Assembly (NCBI GenBank): GCA_022818135.1
Contig: JAFMSR010000003.1
Location: 29,229,404 to 29,293,403 of the forward strand
Direction of reading: 5' to 3'
DNA from: Saxidomus purpurata
Lineage: Eukaryota; Mollusca; Bivalvia; Venerida; Veneridae
Length of the DNA: 64,000 bases
Each line of letters opens with the position of its first letter. Within the stretch, counting starts at the first letter, position 1. The position numbers were made by a program, and so were the translations under genes. Positions 26,162 through 40,300 of the stretch are shown here, piece by piece. The notes under the pieces were generated by a model that made no database searches, was not told the origin of the DNA, and was given only the letters and a program-made list of their open reading frames with translations.

Positions 26162-27145
26162 ACATAACTAAGTTGAAAATTCAAGATAGTAAGGAATACA
26201 AGATACTAAGTGAATTTTCAAACTGTGAAATCAACTACTAAGTGAATACAAGATACTAGTGAAAATTCAACTCTAAGTGAATATCAAGATACTAAGTGAA
26301 TATTCAAGAACTAGTGAAAACAACTACTAGTGAATACAACTACTAAGTTGAAAATCAACACTAGTGAATATCAAGATACTGTGAATCAAGATACTAGTTG
26401 AAAATTCAACTAAGTTGAATATTCAAGATACCAAGTTGAATATTCAAGATACTGTGAAAATCAACTTACTAGTTAAAATCAAGATACTAAGTTGAAAATT
26501 CAAGATAATAAGTGAATATTCAAGATACTAAGTGAAAATTAACTGTGTGAAATTCAAGAACTAAGGAATATCAACATGTAAAATAAAACTGTGAAAATCA
26601 ACCGATTTTATACTTATATCTTAATTTTCAACTTAGTATCTTGAATATTCAACTTAGTAAGTTGAATTTTCAACTAGATCTTGAATATTCAACAGATCTG
26701 AATATTCAACTAGTAATTAATTTTCAACTTAGATCAATATTCAACTTAGATCTGAATACAACTAGATCTAAAATTCAACTTAGTAAGTGAATTTTCAACT
26801 TAGATCTTGAATATCAACTAGTAATTAATTTTCAACTTAGATCTGAAACAGCTGTATCTGAATTTTCAACTAGTAATGAATTTTCAACTTGTAAGTGAAT
26901 TTCAATTTAGTCTTGAATATCAACTACTAAGTGAATATTCAACGTAGTGAATATCAACTTAGTATTTGAAATTCAACTAGTAAGTGAATTTTCAACTTAA
27001 TCTGAATATCAACTTAGTACTGAATTTTCAACTTAGTAAGTTGAATTTTCAACTTAGTAAGTGAATTTCAACTTAGTAAGTGAATTTTCAACTTAGTATC
27101 TTGAATATTCAACTTAGATCTTGAATTTTCAACTTAGTTAGTGAA
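26162..27145. repeat. Inverted array of ~21-bp AT-rich units
   Basis: The left half (to ~26603) repeats TACTAAGTTGAAAATTCAAG-type units. The right half (from ~26625) repeats the reverse complement (CTTGAATATTCAACTTAGTA). Each unit itself contains a near-palindrome (TTGAATATTCAA). The whole ~1 kb can fold into a long hairpin. Many units lack single bases from doublets (GTGAA for GTTGAA). Confidence 0.85.
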
Positions 27146-27383
27146 AAATATATTTTAAAAACAAAGGGCACTATTGGGCTTCCGTAGTTAAGCTCCCGTT
27201 ATATACATAAAAACTTTTGGGAAATAGACAGACCAATTTACTTTCCAATCGTAGTTTTTCAGCTATTTGCTTCATTAAGCGGGGGATATAAATTCACTGA
27301 AATTGCTTGTTTATTCTGGAATGTCCAGTACATATTTGTGCAACACGGTTTACATTTTCTTTTAGCAACAGATACATCTTTAG

Positions 27384-27600
27384 CTTACCTGAGCACGAAG
27401 TGTTCACGTTTAGTTATTGTGATCGCCTGGTGCGAGGCAATTACGTCTGGCCAAACTTGAGCTTGTTTATGCAATAGAGACTGCATTTTACTGGATCTTC
27501 ATGAAACTTGGTCAGGATTATTTTCTTGATGAGATCTAGGTCCAATTTCAATATTGATCATCTTGGGTCAAACACTAGGTTACCCGTTCAAATCATCAAA
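27384..27600 (+). mobile_element. Fragment of a related AGCT(C/T)ACCTG repeat
   Basis: It starts TTTAGCTTACCTGAGCACGA and continues with GTGATCGC and TTCATGAAACTTGGTCAGG. This resembles the 5' part of the same broad family, as a different subfamily without the 3' end. Confidence 0.55.
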
Positions 27601-27639
27601 TCATAGAATCACCTTGTGTATGCAATAAAATTTGCTGGC

Positions 27640-28332
27640 GGGTGTTGTGATTGACGGTGTTTGAGGATTCAATTTCAAATACTCGTTTACCATTATGATT
27701 ACACAAATTGTTTTGTTTCAGATGGTATGCATTAAAAACTACTGATATCCCATATATAAATCTTTTATTGTCATCATTCTAGAAATATCTCTAAAGTAAT
27801 AACTACTTGAACATGCACAGTGTAACTGAAGAGAATAGGCCAAACGATATAATTTTACTCTTTTTTTTTTCTAAGTGGCATTATGGTTCTGTGTATGCAT
27901 ATAGTTCACTAAATCTATACTGTGCTTGTTTTAACATCAAAACATGTCATTTTTACGACCGAATATTTCATAGTTTATATTTTTAACTGTTTTGTGCAGC
28001 TTACTTTTTCAATTGTTTTCTCTCGAGTTTTGAGTCCGCGGTATCCTTAACTATGAATATGCAATTATGCTCTTTGTTTCAACATAATACATCAACATGC
28101 AAATATTTCATGCTGGATGAAATATAAAGTAGCCATAATACATAAATGTTTAATATATTAAAATCAAATACCGGGTATTACTTTCAGTACTGTCAATACA
28201 TTCCTATAGCATGCATAATTTAGATAAAATCATTGTGAAAAGTCGAATAATAGTTTGTGGTTACATGATATTTCTTCAGTAATGTTATTCAACTGAGTGT
28301 ACGTTTTTCTGTTGGTTCACTGAGCGTTCTCC
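27640..28332. other. 3' flank of the minus-strand secreted-protein gene
   Basis: AT-rich; no coding exon recognised. It should contain the 3' untranslated region of the gene ending at 28333. Confidence 0.35.
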
Positions 28333-31300
28333 CTACTTAGATATGTCGATACAGTCGTGATCAAAGCAGCAGTCATTTTTTTGACAGCAGATCTCGTCGC
28401 ACATACATCCGGTGTATGTTCCAAGCAGTGAAAACCCGTTGGCAACACTGGACTCTGAACACGTGACGTTGCTTACAGAGACACAACCTGTCAGAATATA
28501 AGTGTCATAAGCACGGTGGGGAATCACATGATCAAAATAATCTCTAAACATATTTAAAGTAAATATATGAAGAATGTTATAAAATTATGAAAGCTGTTCA
28601 GCTGTGATTATAAAAAGAAGCCTATCTTATGACAACCGTATTCTAGAACCACCCAGGTTTCAATAACAATCACCTTCTCATTGGGCTGAACACTTCAAAA
28701 ATGAATTAGTTCAGTGCCCTAATGTGTTTATTACAATCGGAAGGAGACTTTGATTGAGACTTACGTAATTATAGAATACATAAGTGTCGCCATAAGATAG
28801 GCTACATTTCTTATTATTGAAGCTTAACAACTTCCATTATTTTTCTACCATTTTCATAAATTTACTTTTGATCCGTGATAAGTATCAATATGAACAATAA
28901 AACATTTAAAATGTTAAATTCATCAACAATCCTTTCGTAAAGACAAAACAGAAAAACAGTCAAACTGACATTTACTGTTGCCTATGTTAAAGACGAAAGT
29001 CGAAAAATAATACCTGCAAGATTTTAAAAGCTGTTTTAATTATCTTGGACTGTTTGGGTACTGTTTCTTTTGAAACAGAAATTAATGACAAGAAACTGTA
29101 GCTTTGCGATCAACTCTGTCTTTTTCCCTGTCATTCTCTAGCAAAACACATTAGCCTTTGTTTGTTTCAAAATCAAACTGCTGTTAAAAAATTACGTGTT
29201 ATTTAAAATATTAATTCCTTGGACAATGCTTCAGTGGTGTATATTGTTTTGGAGCACATTATTTAATAATCTGTTGCAGTAAAAATATTAGTTCCTTTCA
29301 TGAGCACGAGGTTCAGAGAGCCACGTTCCCGCCAAAACAGTTACCCTCAGTGACGGATATTTCGATCTGAACCTCGTGCTCATATAAGAATAATAGTTTC
29401 TGTCATGAGCACGAGGTTCAGATAGAAATATCTGCCACCGAGGGTAACTGTTTTGGCGGGAACGAGGCTCTGCCGAGTTCCCGCAAAACAGTTACCCGTG
29501 GTGACGGATATTTCCATCTGAGCCAAGTGTCTCATGATGGAAACTTTTTCTTGCCGAAGTTGTGTTTGGGAAATTGACGTCACAATGTTTATAACATTAC
29601 GTCATAAGTAATTCACGAAAGTCGTCTGGCATAGGAGGGGTGCCAGACCGGTTTTTCCGGCATGGGCAAAATCACCGGAAATGCCGATCCGATATGCAAG
29701 AAGAGATTTTCCAGCACTGGTAAACACTGCAGATATCCCCATCTGGTATGCAAGAAGACACTTTATTTAATACCTGCTGCTGTTTCCGGTATAGGACTGC
29801 CATCTGAAAGAAAGAAACAAAACTCAGTTTACGTATTTTAGTAAATGGTGCAAGAAAATGGCAAAAACGTCTTTATGATGATTATTCCAAAAATCGATGA
29901 GACCACATTTTATTTAAAATATGTATAACATTAAGGAACCAAGGGTATTTCCTACGTAAAGATTCACTGTTAATAATATATGAATTTTTTTGGTAGATTA
30001 TTTGGAACAAATACAGAAATTCGCGACCAAAATGGATTGCTTTTTTCTTGAATATGTAATGCCAATGACATACAGTTTGTTTCACCATAGACCATGTTAT
30101 TTGTAGTTCAGCGTTTTGATTTAAGTATATACGTAAAATAATTAAGTTGCGCCATCACTTAGTCTATATAATGTCTAAATTTTCTTATCCCCATATCTCT
30201 GCCCCATATAATAAAATTGGGTTTATAGTTTTATTAGACATATCGATTTGTATAAACGTCTGTAAGATTTAATCAGCATTGTAAGTTACAATGCGATATG
30301 TTTTATGCAAGAAAGATTATGGGAAAATAACAGAGGAGATAAAAAAAATCCTGACACACCTCAATATTTGATGATTTTTTTTTTCGACAACGGGTTAATT
30401 ACCGCGACACAATAATATATCAACATTATCCTATATGGTTGAGATCGATTCCGTGGGCACCTTAGAATTTTCACGAGTGGGAGCCACGATAAAATAACTA
30501 CTTGGTGTCACGAGTGAAATTAACGAAATTACACCGATACCAACATTTTCTTTTATTTTATGGTTAAAACTCTTTTTATTGAGTTTGTTTCTATAAAACA
30601 TCGAAAACGCGGAAACGTCATCAGAAAACATAGAACAAAGACGTCATTTAAACGACGTCATCGTCCATGGTCTCCAGCATTAATAACGCTCGGTATACTT
30701 TTGACGTAAACCGGGCTAAAGATTGCAAAAACAGGAAAAATAAAAAGGTAACCACGTTTCAAAACTGTGGATTATCACTTTTATTTCACTGAGAAAACTC
30801 TATAATTCACAGGAAAACATAAAATAAATAACTTTATCTTCAAACGGTGTCGAAAGCTTGTTTTAAATAACTTATAGAGTCCTGATAATTGTTGGTTTTG
30901 GTGTAATATCACGATATTATTATTAATATAATTTCACCGAGTGGGCAACAAAAGTGATATTTTCACGAGTGGCGCAGCCACGAGTGAAATAACTACTTTT
31001 GGTGCTCACGAGTGAAATGATCGCGATATTATATCGATATCAACAATTTTTCTGTTTCTTTTATGTCTATAACTCTACTTTTGTTGAGTTTGTTTCAATA
31101 AAATGTATAAAATCGCGGGAAATGTCATCAGAAAGCAGAACAAACATGACGTCATTTTAACGACGTCATCGTCCTATGGTTTCCTGCTTTCGTTACGCTC
31201 GGTATATATTTTGACGTTAAACCGGGTAGAAAATTTTGATAACTTTCACTGAGTGGACAGTGAGTTTATCAAAATATAATTCATCGTTATATTTCGATAA

Positions 31301-34300
31301 ACCACCGAAAAACATTAAATACAATACACAAAGTAACGTTTCGTTTTTATATATTGAATGGCATGCTGTAAAATTAACATGTTATTAGATGTTAAAAACC
31401 CCGCTTTAGAACCAGCTTGACTATTTTTCAAAATCATTTGATTCTACATATTATTTTAGTTTGAAATTAAAATGACTGACTGTGTAATTAATGAAGCACT
31501 TCCGTTATAAACGGCATATTGCAGTATTTTCTAATACACATACTTGGAAGATAGCCAACATCCGGACCTGAAATACAAAAATAAAACAAATTCAATTTAA
31601 AGTAGCAAGCATTGGTTGGACCACTGGCACCAGTGTACTGAATTGCCCTGTAATTTTAACAGTATAAATAAAATCAAGACAATACGAAGTTTTCAATTTA
31701 CATGTTTCGTCAGAAAATATACAACATACACATACAAAACAAAAAGACGTCACGTCCGTTAAAAAGGACGCGAACGTCCGCGTGATGAAAAACAACGTAA
31801 GGTTTATAATATAGATATGGATCATAATATAATATATTATTCACAATATAGAACAGTGTATATTAAGGGGTTTGTCAGGAAATGACTTTTTACCATTTTT
31901 TTAATGTATTTTTTCATGATAGGGTGTTTTTAGGTAATATTTTGGTATTTTGTTATAATTACAGGGCAGTTCAGTACTCTGGTGCGAGTGGGTTGGACAT
32001 CGCGTTTACAATACTTAGTTGTCATGTATAAAATTTCGGTCAAACTCCATGTATACAGCTCTACAAAGGACCGTCAGTATCACATAACAGACTATGTTCT
32101 GAATATTGTATACACCAGTTAGAGTAATACAAAACAGTACCCAAGTTATGGCGAGTAGAAAATATATTAGAATGTGAGGCAGTACATTTCAACAGTCTTT
32201 TGTCGTAAGACGCCGGCAATAGAAATGGTCGCTTTTATCAGCTGTCAAAGAAGGCGCTATATAGTGTGTTGGTATCAGTTAACTAAATAAGACCCATACT
32301 TACTTTGAATGATACAACTGCGTGAAGAAACAAAATGAAATGGAAAAGGCATTGTTTAACATACTTTAAAGCTGCTCGCTCACAGTTTCCGGTGAAAAAA
32401 AATCAGTTTCTCAAAAATGATATACTAAAACATGAAATGTAAAAGTACTACCTAGCATCGACAACAAAAATCTATATATAATCTATGTAGCAATTTTCAA
32501 AAATCAGTTGAAAATTTTGTTGGGTTTGGTTTAACGGCACCGCTACGCTATATGGGTATATGGGATTTTCAAAAGCGCGTGTAACGCTTTATAATTTGGT
32601 AGCGTATATTTCCAAATGTTCTGATATGTTTTGCAGAAATTTATACCGGAGTCTCCTTTTATTGGACTACTTATTCTAAAATAAGTTAATTTCAGCGACT
32701 TTGAAGAACTTTAATTTTTCATCAAAATCTGAGAGTAAGCAGCTTTGAAGGGACATACCCTATAACTGATGTCAAACTAAATAACCTAAAAAACATAAAT
32801 AACAGAAACTTTGGAAGTATTATAACTTAACCTAAAAGTTTCAGCTATGCATTCCCAGTCATTATCGATAAAATCAGCGGTTTAAAATATTGCAGTACCG
32901 TAAACCATTCCATAACCTATGTAGAGTTGTTGTTGTACAATTAATGGGTGGATGCGATTTATTACAGAAAGCCTCTATATTGATTAATTGTGGTAAAATG
33001 AGGCATTTTTCGCCATACGTTCTTCTTTGAAATTGTATTTATTTATCATTTTACGTTCATTGAACACATAATCTATGTTTCGAGAATATAATCTGCTAGA
33101 TGTAGGGAGTGCCTCTTTAAGAGTAAACAGCGTACTCTGTCCGGATCATGCAACTTCAAAGGACTATTATTTTACAGCACGTATAACATATGTTGAATAA
33201 TTAAACATTATCATTTATCATTTCAAGGGCTCAATTTATTTGGCCAAGCAGCCATCGTATTTATGAATGCTGCCTTTGTCTCGGTGAATATTTATTTTAA
33301 AACCATATTGTCCTTAACTAACTCAATGCCAAGCATGCGTGATTTGAGTGAATAGAGATCTGACATGAAATGGTTATGCAAATGGTCATGCAAATGCCTT
33401 TTGTGTAATACTAAGAGTTTAACGACAGGTAGTTTGACACGCATTACCACGGTATATGTAAAAAGGTGAACATGTTTGTGTCAGATCTGCTTGAAAATTA
33501 AAATCACATGTATACGACAATGGGCACAACCTAGTAAAATGTTTCAATGCTTTGTAAAAGATTGCCAGCTTATAAAGAATGCGATACGTAGTTGGCTGTT
33601 TTGTACAACGACACTAATATGTATAAAATGTTGTTGTTTTTAATTAAGTAAGCTGTCCACTGTCACTCACCAATCAGGGTGGTTTAAAGGTGGTCAGTCA
33701 CTTTTAAGCAACATTTGATGACACTTTTTACTTTCTGTATATTCTGTTAGAGATTTTTAATGAGCAAAAAGACCCATTACCTAGAGTTAGATCCCTATCA
33801 GAAATTTACATTTTATTAACTTTTATAAAATTTTGTTATTACTCCCCTTTAATATGAAAGTATTTAAAACGTTGATATTTCTTTTATATTTCAATATAAA
33901 TTTTACTTTTACATTTGAATTGGATAGATATACAAATATTTTAACATTCTGAACCAAATGCAAGTTTTAAAACTTTGTGTAGCTTCTGAATTCATTTATT
34001 TCGAATCTATCTTGGGTGCGCACAAGATAGGTAAAGGGAGGTAATAATAATTTTTCAAACTTGCATTTCTAATGAATTCCATCTAAATATATAATTTTTT
34101 ATGCAAATATTTCACAAATATAATAAAATAGGTCTTATATTTATATCTTTTCTTAGGCAAAGTATGTGTATCAAATTTTTACTTATGATAAAATAACTCT
34201 CTCTTGGTTGGGCAACCAGGATAGGGAAATCAAGTTTTAAAAATACCTCCATTGAAAATCTTACTTGAGTTAAGCGCTTAGTGAACATAACTGAGTGTAA

Positions 34301-37300
34301 ATAATCAGATGTTAAAGTTTCAAACAAATCTGTTACATGGCCAAAATCTGATTATCCAGGGTTTAATTTATCTGTTTATTTAAAATAAGTGATCATTTCC
34401 AAGTTATTTCTGTCATATTTTAGTTATAACTTACCAAATACACATTTCGGCATACTCCACGTTCCATTAGCCTGACATGTGATTTCTGCTGGTGCTGTAA
34501 CCGGGAAGTATGTGCATGGTTTGCACGTGTACCCAACCCTTGTTCCGTACAAAGTGTTGCCGCCAAATGATTCGATAACAACATGAGGGTTAGGTGTTAT
34601 AGGCGGTCCACAGTCAACTAAAATCGAATTTGCATAATATAATTTGTAAAGAGTTATTACTTTTTCTGTTTTTATTTATTTGCTGCAGGCAAATATCATA
34701 GGAGCTTTAAGATTTTCAGTCTACCGGGTACTTCAGCGTTAAAATATGAAAGTTAAGATCCGGGGAAAATAAGATCATATTTTATTAGCTTGGTTCTCAA
34801 ATAAATGTAAAAAGACACAACAAAGCCGGAAAAGGCATAATCCCGACCTCGAGCTACTATGGCAATTATGTCTGTATGTTAAAACCCAAATCTAGATTGT
34901 AGGTAAGTTTAAATACATGTACGCCAATCAGTTTACATTTAGTCTCCGGCTTTCGCTTTGAATGCAACAAAGAAGCTGGAAGCAACGTGCTTGAGATTTT
35001 TGTGATTGTTTGCAGGTTTACCCTGTTTTTATTGTGAAATCCTTACGTAATACTCACAAAACACCATATATAACACTAAGCAGTTAACAAAACAGGAGAC
35101 ACCTTTCTATCGTATCTAAGAGAAAGCCGGAAACCAAACGTAAAAGTCAGCTGATTTATGATAAGTGACCAGTAGAAACGGTTCTTTCAAGGTATATGAA
35201 CTTTCTCAAGGATAGACGGTCTTGTAAGTTTAGAAAACATTTTAAGCAGATTGTAATTTCCTGTGAGTAGAAGTCCTTTGTAACCTAATACGCACCCCGT
35301 TTTTCGGCGCAGTCGCATTAAGCTCGCTTTTGACCGGAAGTTGGTAACCTTTGAACCGCCAATAAAATGGCAAGTAAATTGTATAACATTTTTCGGACTG
35401 AAAATATACTATGTAAGGCACATTTTGATTGGATGATACCGCATGAAAAAGGTCAATAAAATACTTTTGAGTTTTTAGTATTTTATGCATGGTTATAAGT
35501 TAAGTACGTAAATAGTTCATATCTATGCCGTTACCGCTTAACTAATGTTAATTATGAGTGTAGAGTTATACTTTCTCGCTCAATATTTCGAATAACATAT
35601 TTTATAAGAAAAACAAGTATTAAGTTTGTTCTCCTGATGAAAATGTCACGGTACGGCCTTAATCGCTCATAATTGGGGAGAAAATATGTAAGCAGCAGGA
35701 GAGCATTCGCCATGTAAGCAAATCGTTCCACAAAGTTGGTTACTTATTCCTTATTCCTTTTCCGAATAAGGAATAAGGAACTGGTTACTTATTCCTTATT
35801 CAAATCCGAATAAGTAACAGAAGTGATACCACCGGCGACACCGACAATGTCGTCGTCATTCTTTCACATTACGAATATCTAGCTGTTTTAAGGCCAAGCA
35901 AACCTAATTTAAGCTATTACAAAGAGCATTTTTGAAAAAAAAATGAACAAAGTCGAATAAGGAATAAGTAACTGGTTACTTATTCCTTATTCAAACGCGA
36001 ATAAGTAACAGAAGATATATCGCCGGTGACACGAAAAAAAGTCGTCGTCATTCTTTCACATTACCAATTATCTAACTGTTTTAAGGCCAAACAAACTTAA
36101 TTTAATCTATTACTTAGAGCATTTTTGAAAAAAAAGAACAAAGTTGAATAAGGAATAAGTAACTGGTTACTTATTCCTTATTCAAACGCGAATAAGTAAC
36201 AGAAGAGATACCGCCGATGACATAAAATATGTTGTCGTCATTCTTCTACAATACAAATATCTAACTGTTTTAAGGCCAAGCAAACTTGATTAAAGCTATT
36301 TTAAAGAGCATTTTAAAAAAAAATTAAAAAAGCCGAATAAGTAACAGAAGATATACCACCGGTGACATAAAATATGCTGTCGTCATTCTTCTACAATACA
36401 AATATCTAACTGTTTAAGGCCAAGCAAACTTGATTTAAGCTATTTCAAAGAGCATTTAAAAAAAAATGAAAAAAGCCGAATAAGTAACAGAAGAGATACC
36501 GCCGGTGACATAAAATATGTTGTCGTCATTCTTCCACAAAACAAATATCTAACTGTTTTAAGGCCAAACAGACTTGATTTAAGCTATTTCAAAGACCATT
36601 TAAAAAAAATGAAACAAGCCGAATAAGTTACAGAACAGATACCGCTGGTGACACGAAAAATGTCGATGTCATTCTTTCACATTACCAATATCTAACTGTT
36701 TTACGGCCAAAAAAAACTTAATTTAAGCTATTACTAAGAGCATTTTTGAAAAAAAAAGAACAAAGTCGAATAAAAAAGGAACTTATTACTATTCCTTATT
36801 CAAACGCGAATAAGTAACAGAAGAGATACTGCCGGTGACACGAAAAATGTCGTCGTAATTCTTTCACATTACCAATATTTAACTGTTTTAAGGCCAAACA
36901 AACTTAATTTAAGCTATTTCAAAGAGCATTTTTGAAAAAAAAATGAAAAAAGTCGAAAAAGTAACAGAAGAGATACCGCCGGTAACACGAAGAACTTCGT
37001 CGTTATTCTTTCAAAATACCAATATCTTACTGTTTTAAGGCCAATTAAACTTAATTCAAGCTATTACTAAGAGCATTTTTGAAAAAAAAGAACAAAGTCG
37101 AATAAGGAAAAAGGAACTGGTTACTTATTCCGTATTCAAATCCGAATAAGTAACAGAAGTGATACCGCCGGCGACACCGAAAATGTTGTCGTCATTCTTT
37201 CACATTACTAATATTTAACTGTTTAAAAGCCAAGCAACCCGTATATAAGCTATTACAAGGAACCTTTTTTAAAATCTGAAAGTGCTGGAGGGTCGATTGT

Positions 37301-40300
37301 CTCTGAACAACACAGACTGTACACATACATGTGTAAATATCAGGGCAACCCATGCATGAGTAAAGTTATCAACAAACTGGAGACACAAATGTCCACAGAG
37401 TTTGACCTTTAACCATATGTGTAAACTTTACTTTTGATAGGAACCCATGTGCTTACCGTTTGCATTCAGTGACTACATGTATGTTCAACTACCCTATAAG
37501 GTATCATAGCAGCTGCTGTGAATGGTAACTGAGAAGTGGAATTTAACAAACCTGAACTGAAAATTCAAAGTTTGCACAACTTTTAATGTCATTCAAAAGT
37601 TATGGGATTTGCCCATAGGGTTGAGTGTATTGTGTCAATAATACAAAATAAATTCCTATCCTAAATTGTAGGCAAAAACTGAACAATGAGCAAGATCAAA
37701 GAAGACACAGAGTAAATTAATAACTGAACAAGAAAAACAGTGATACAAAGTATCACAGCGGGCCAACAAACAAAACTGACATGTAAATATTCTAGAAATT
37801 GGTGATGATTGATGTTGAGGCATGGCCCGAAAAGAACCCAAGGAAACCAATTCTGGTTGTACAAGCAAAACCTGACACGACTACTGACTGAACTTTACTG
37901 TTATCGAATAATATGTATACAGTATGTCTTATTAACATTATCCTTATAAGTTTGACATGATTGAAGTTTTCTATGATTATTTGCTGTAAAACATTGAAAA
38001 TGGTTTAAAGTCTTAACAGTAAAAACAGAAAACTTAACTTAACTTAAAAGTAAAACAGAAAAAGAAATGTAAAAAAAATACTGTGTTAGATGGGTTTCGA
38101 ACTCGCGTCCGCCGCAGTAAGTCAGCGCATTTCAATTTCCAGCATCTCTACCTACTGCTCTATGTCCACCGACTATAAACTTATAGGTAAAAAACGAGTT
38201 GTTATAAATTTGTATGTCCAAGTCGTTCGTTCGCGCATTAATAGTATTTACGATTAATTACACATTTAAAGAATAACAACGAAATAATATTATTCTATTC
38301 TGAAATGTTTTTAAATTATTTAGATTTATTACTATATAATTTTGAAAACAGAAATCGCTATAATGCCTAACAACTGTTTATATGGAACTACTTGTTTGTA
38401 TGTTGTGCGTTCGGCCGTAAGGGGCCGATATACTCTGTTAACTTTGGTTCGATTTTAACAATCGACCCAAAAATGAACAAAGTCGAATAAGGAATAAGTA
38501 AAAGGTTACTTATTCCTTATTCAAACGCGAAGCAGTAACAGAAGAGATACAGTCGGTGACACAAAATATGTCGTCGTCAAAGAATGCCAGAAACCAGTTC
38601 CTTATTCGTTATTCGACTTTGTTCATTTTTTCAAATATGTTCTTTGAAATAGCTTAAATTAAGTTTGTTTGGCCTTAAAATAATTAGATATTGGTATTGT
38701 GAAAGAATGACAACGACATATTGTGTGTCCCCGGCGGTATCTCTTCTGTTACTTATTCGCGTTTGAATAAGGAATAAGTAACCAGTTACTTATTCCGTAT
38801 TCGACTTTGTTCATTGATTTTCAAAGAGGCTCTTTGTAATAGCTTAAATTAGGTTTTTTTGGCATTAAAACAGTTAGATATTAGTAATGTGAAAGAATGA
38901 TGACGACATTGCTCGTGTCGCCGGCGGTATCACTTCTGTTACTTATTCGGATTTGAATAAGGAATAAGTAACCAGTTCCTTATGCCTTAATCGATTTTGT
39001 TCATTTTTCTCAAAAATGCTCTTAGTAATAACTTAAATTATGTTTGTTTGGCCTTAAAACAGTTAGATATTGGTAATGTGAAAGTATGACGACGACATAT
39101 TGTGTGCCCCGGCTGTATCACTTCTGTTACTTATTCGTATTTGAATAAAGAATAAGTAACCAGTTCCTTATTCCTTATTCGACTTTGTAATAGCTTAAAT
39201 TAAGTTTGCTTGGCCTTAAAACAGTTAGATATTGGTAATGTGAAAGAATGACAACGACATTTTTCGTGTTTCCGGCAGTATCACTTCTGTTACTTATTCG
39301 GCTTTTTTCATTTTTTTTCAAAAATGCTCTTAGTAATAGCTTAAATTAAGTTGTTTTTTGGCCGTAAAACAGTTAGATATTAGTAATGTGAAAGAATGAT
39401 GACGACTTTGCCCGTGTGGCCGGCGGTATCACTTCTGTTACTTATTCGTATTTGAATAAGGAATAAGTAACCAGTTCCTTATTCCTTTTTCGACTTTGTT
39501 CATTTTTATGCCCCCGAAGGGTGGCATATTAAAATCGCACCTCTGTAGTAGTCCTCTACCGCTTTACTCTAACGTCTGACCGTTTGGCCGTTCTGGTCCC
39601 CAAACAGTCGGACTTAGTCATGCATTGAAGGATTTTAAATACTTGGTAAAGACATAGACGACGTGTCGCGTGCAAGACCACATTCTCTAAAGGTGAATCA
39701 CCTTGGAGTATCAAGTTGGCCTCTGTATATGCATATTCGGTGATTTGAATTTGTCATGCAATGAAGGATTAAATAACTAGGCCCTTATTCGAAAATAGGA
39801 AGTAACGCGTGCAAGACGCACGTTAGTAATCAAGGTCATACTTTTTAATGTAACGGATCCTTTATCTCAGCATGCCCTATGCACACATTCGTGGCGCGTT
39901 CTGTAACTGTCATGCATTAAGGATTTTAAAAACTTGGCACAAAGGTGCTTATTAAGAAATTTCTGCAAGCCTAGCCAAAGGTCACGGTCCTTAAGTTTGA
40001 AGATGCCTCTAAAATTCACGCCGACCATCTTGTCTTAAAGGAAATTATTGTCTTTAGGATTTTTAAAATTTTGGCACAAATGTCTAGCAACGCACGTGTC
40101 GCGTACATTGACCCTCCCTCCACAAAGATCAAGTCACACTTAGAGTTTTAGGTGTTGAATTTTAACATTCAATCAAGATTTAAAATAATTGTGAAACTTT
40201 CGCTAACCAATTCCCTACCTCAAAGGTCAAGCACCTTAAAATTTAAAGTGATAATACTTTATGCATGATTACTCTGTCAGCATGGGATTTAAAAATCACA

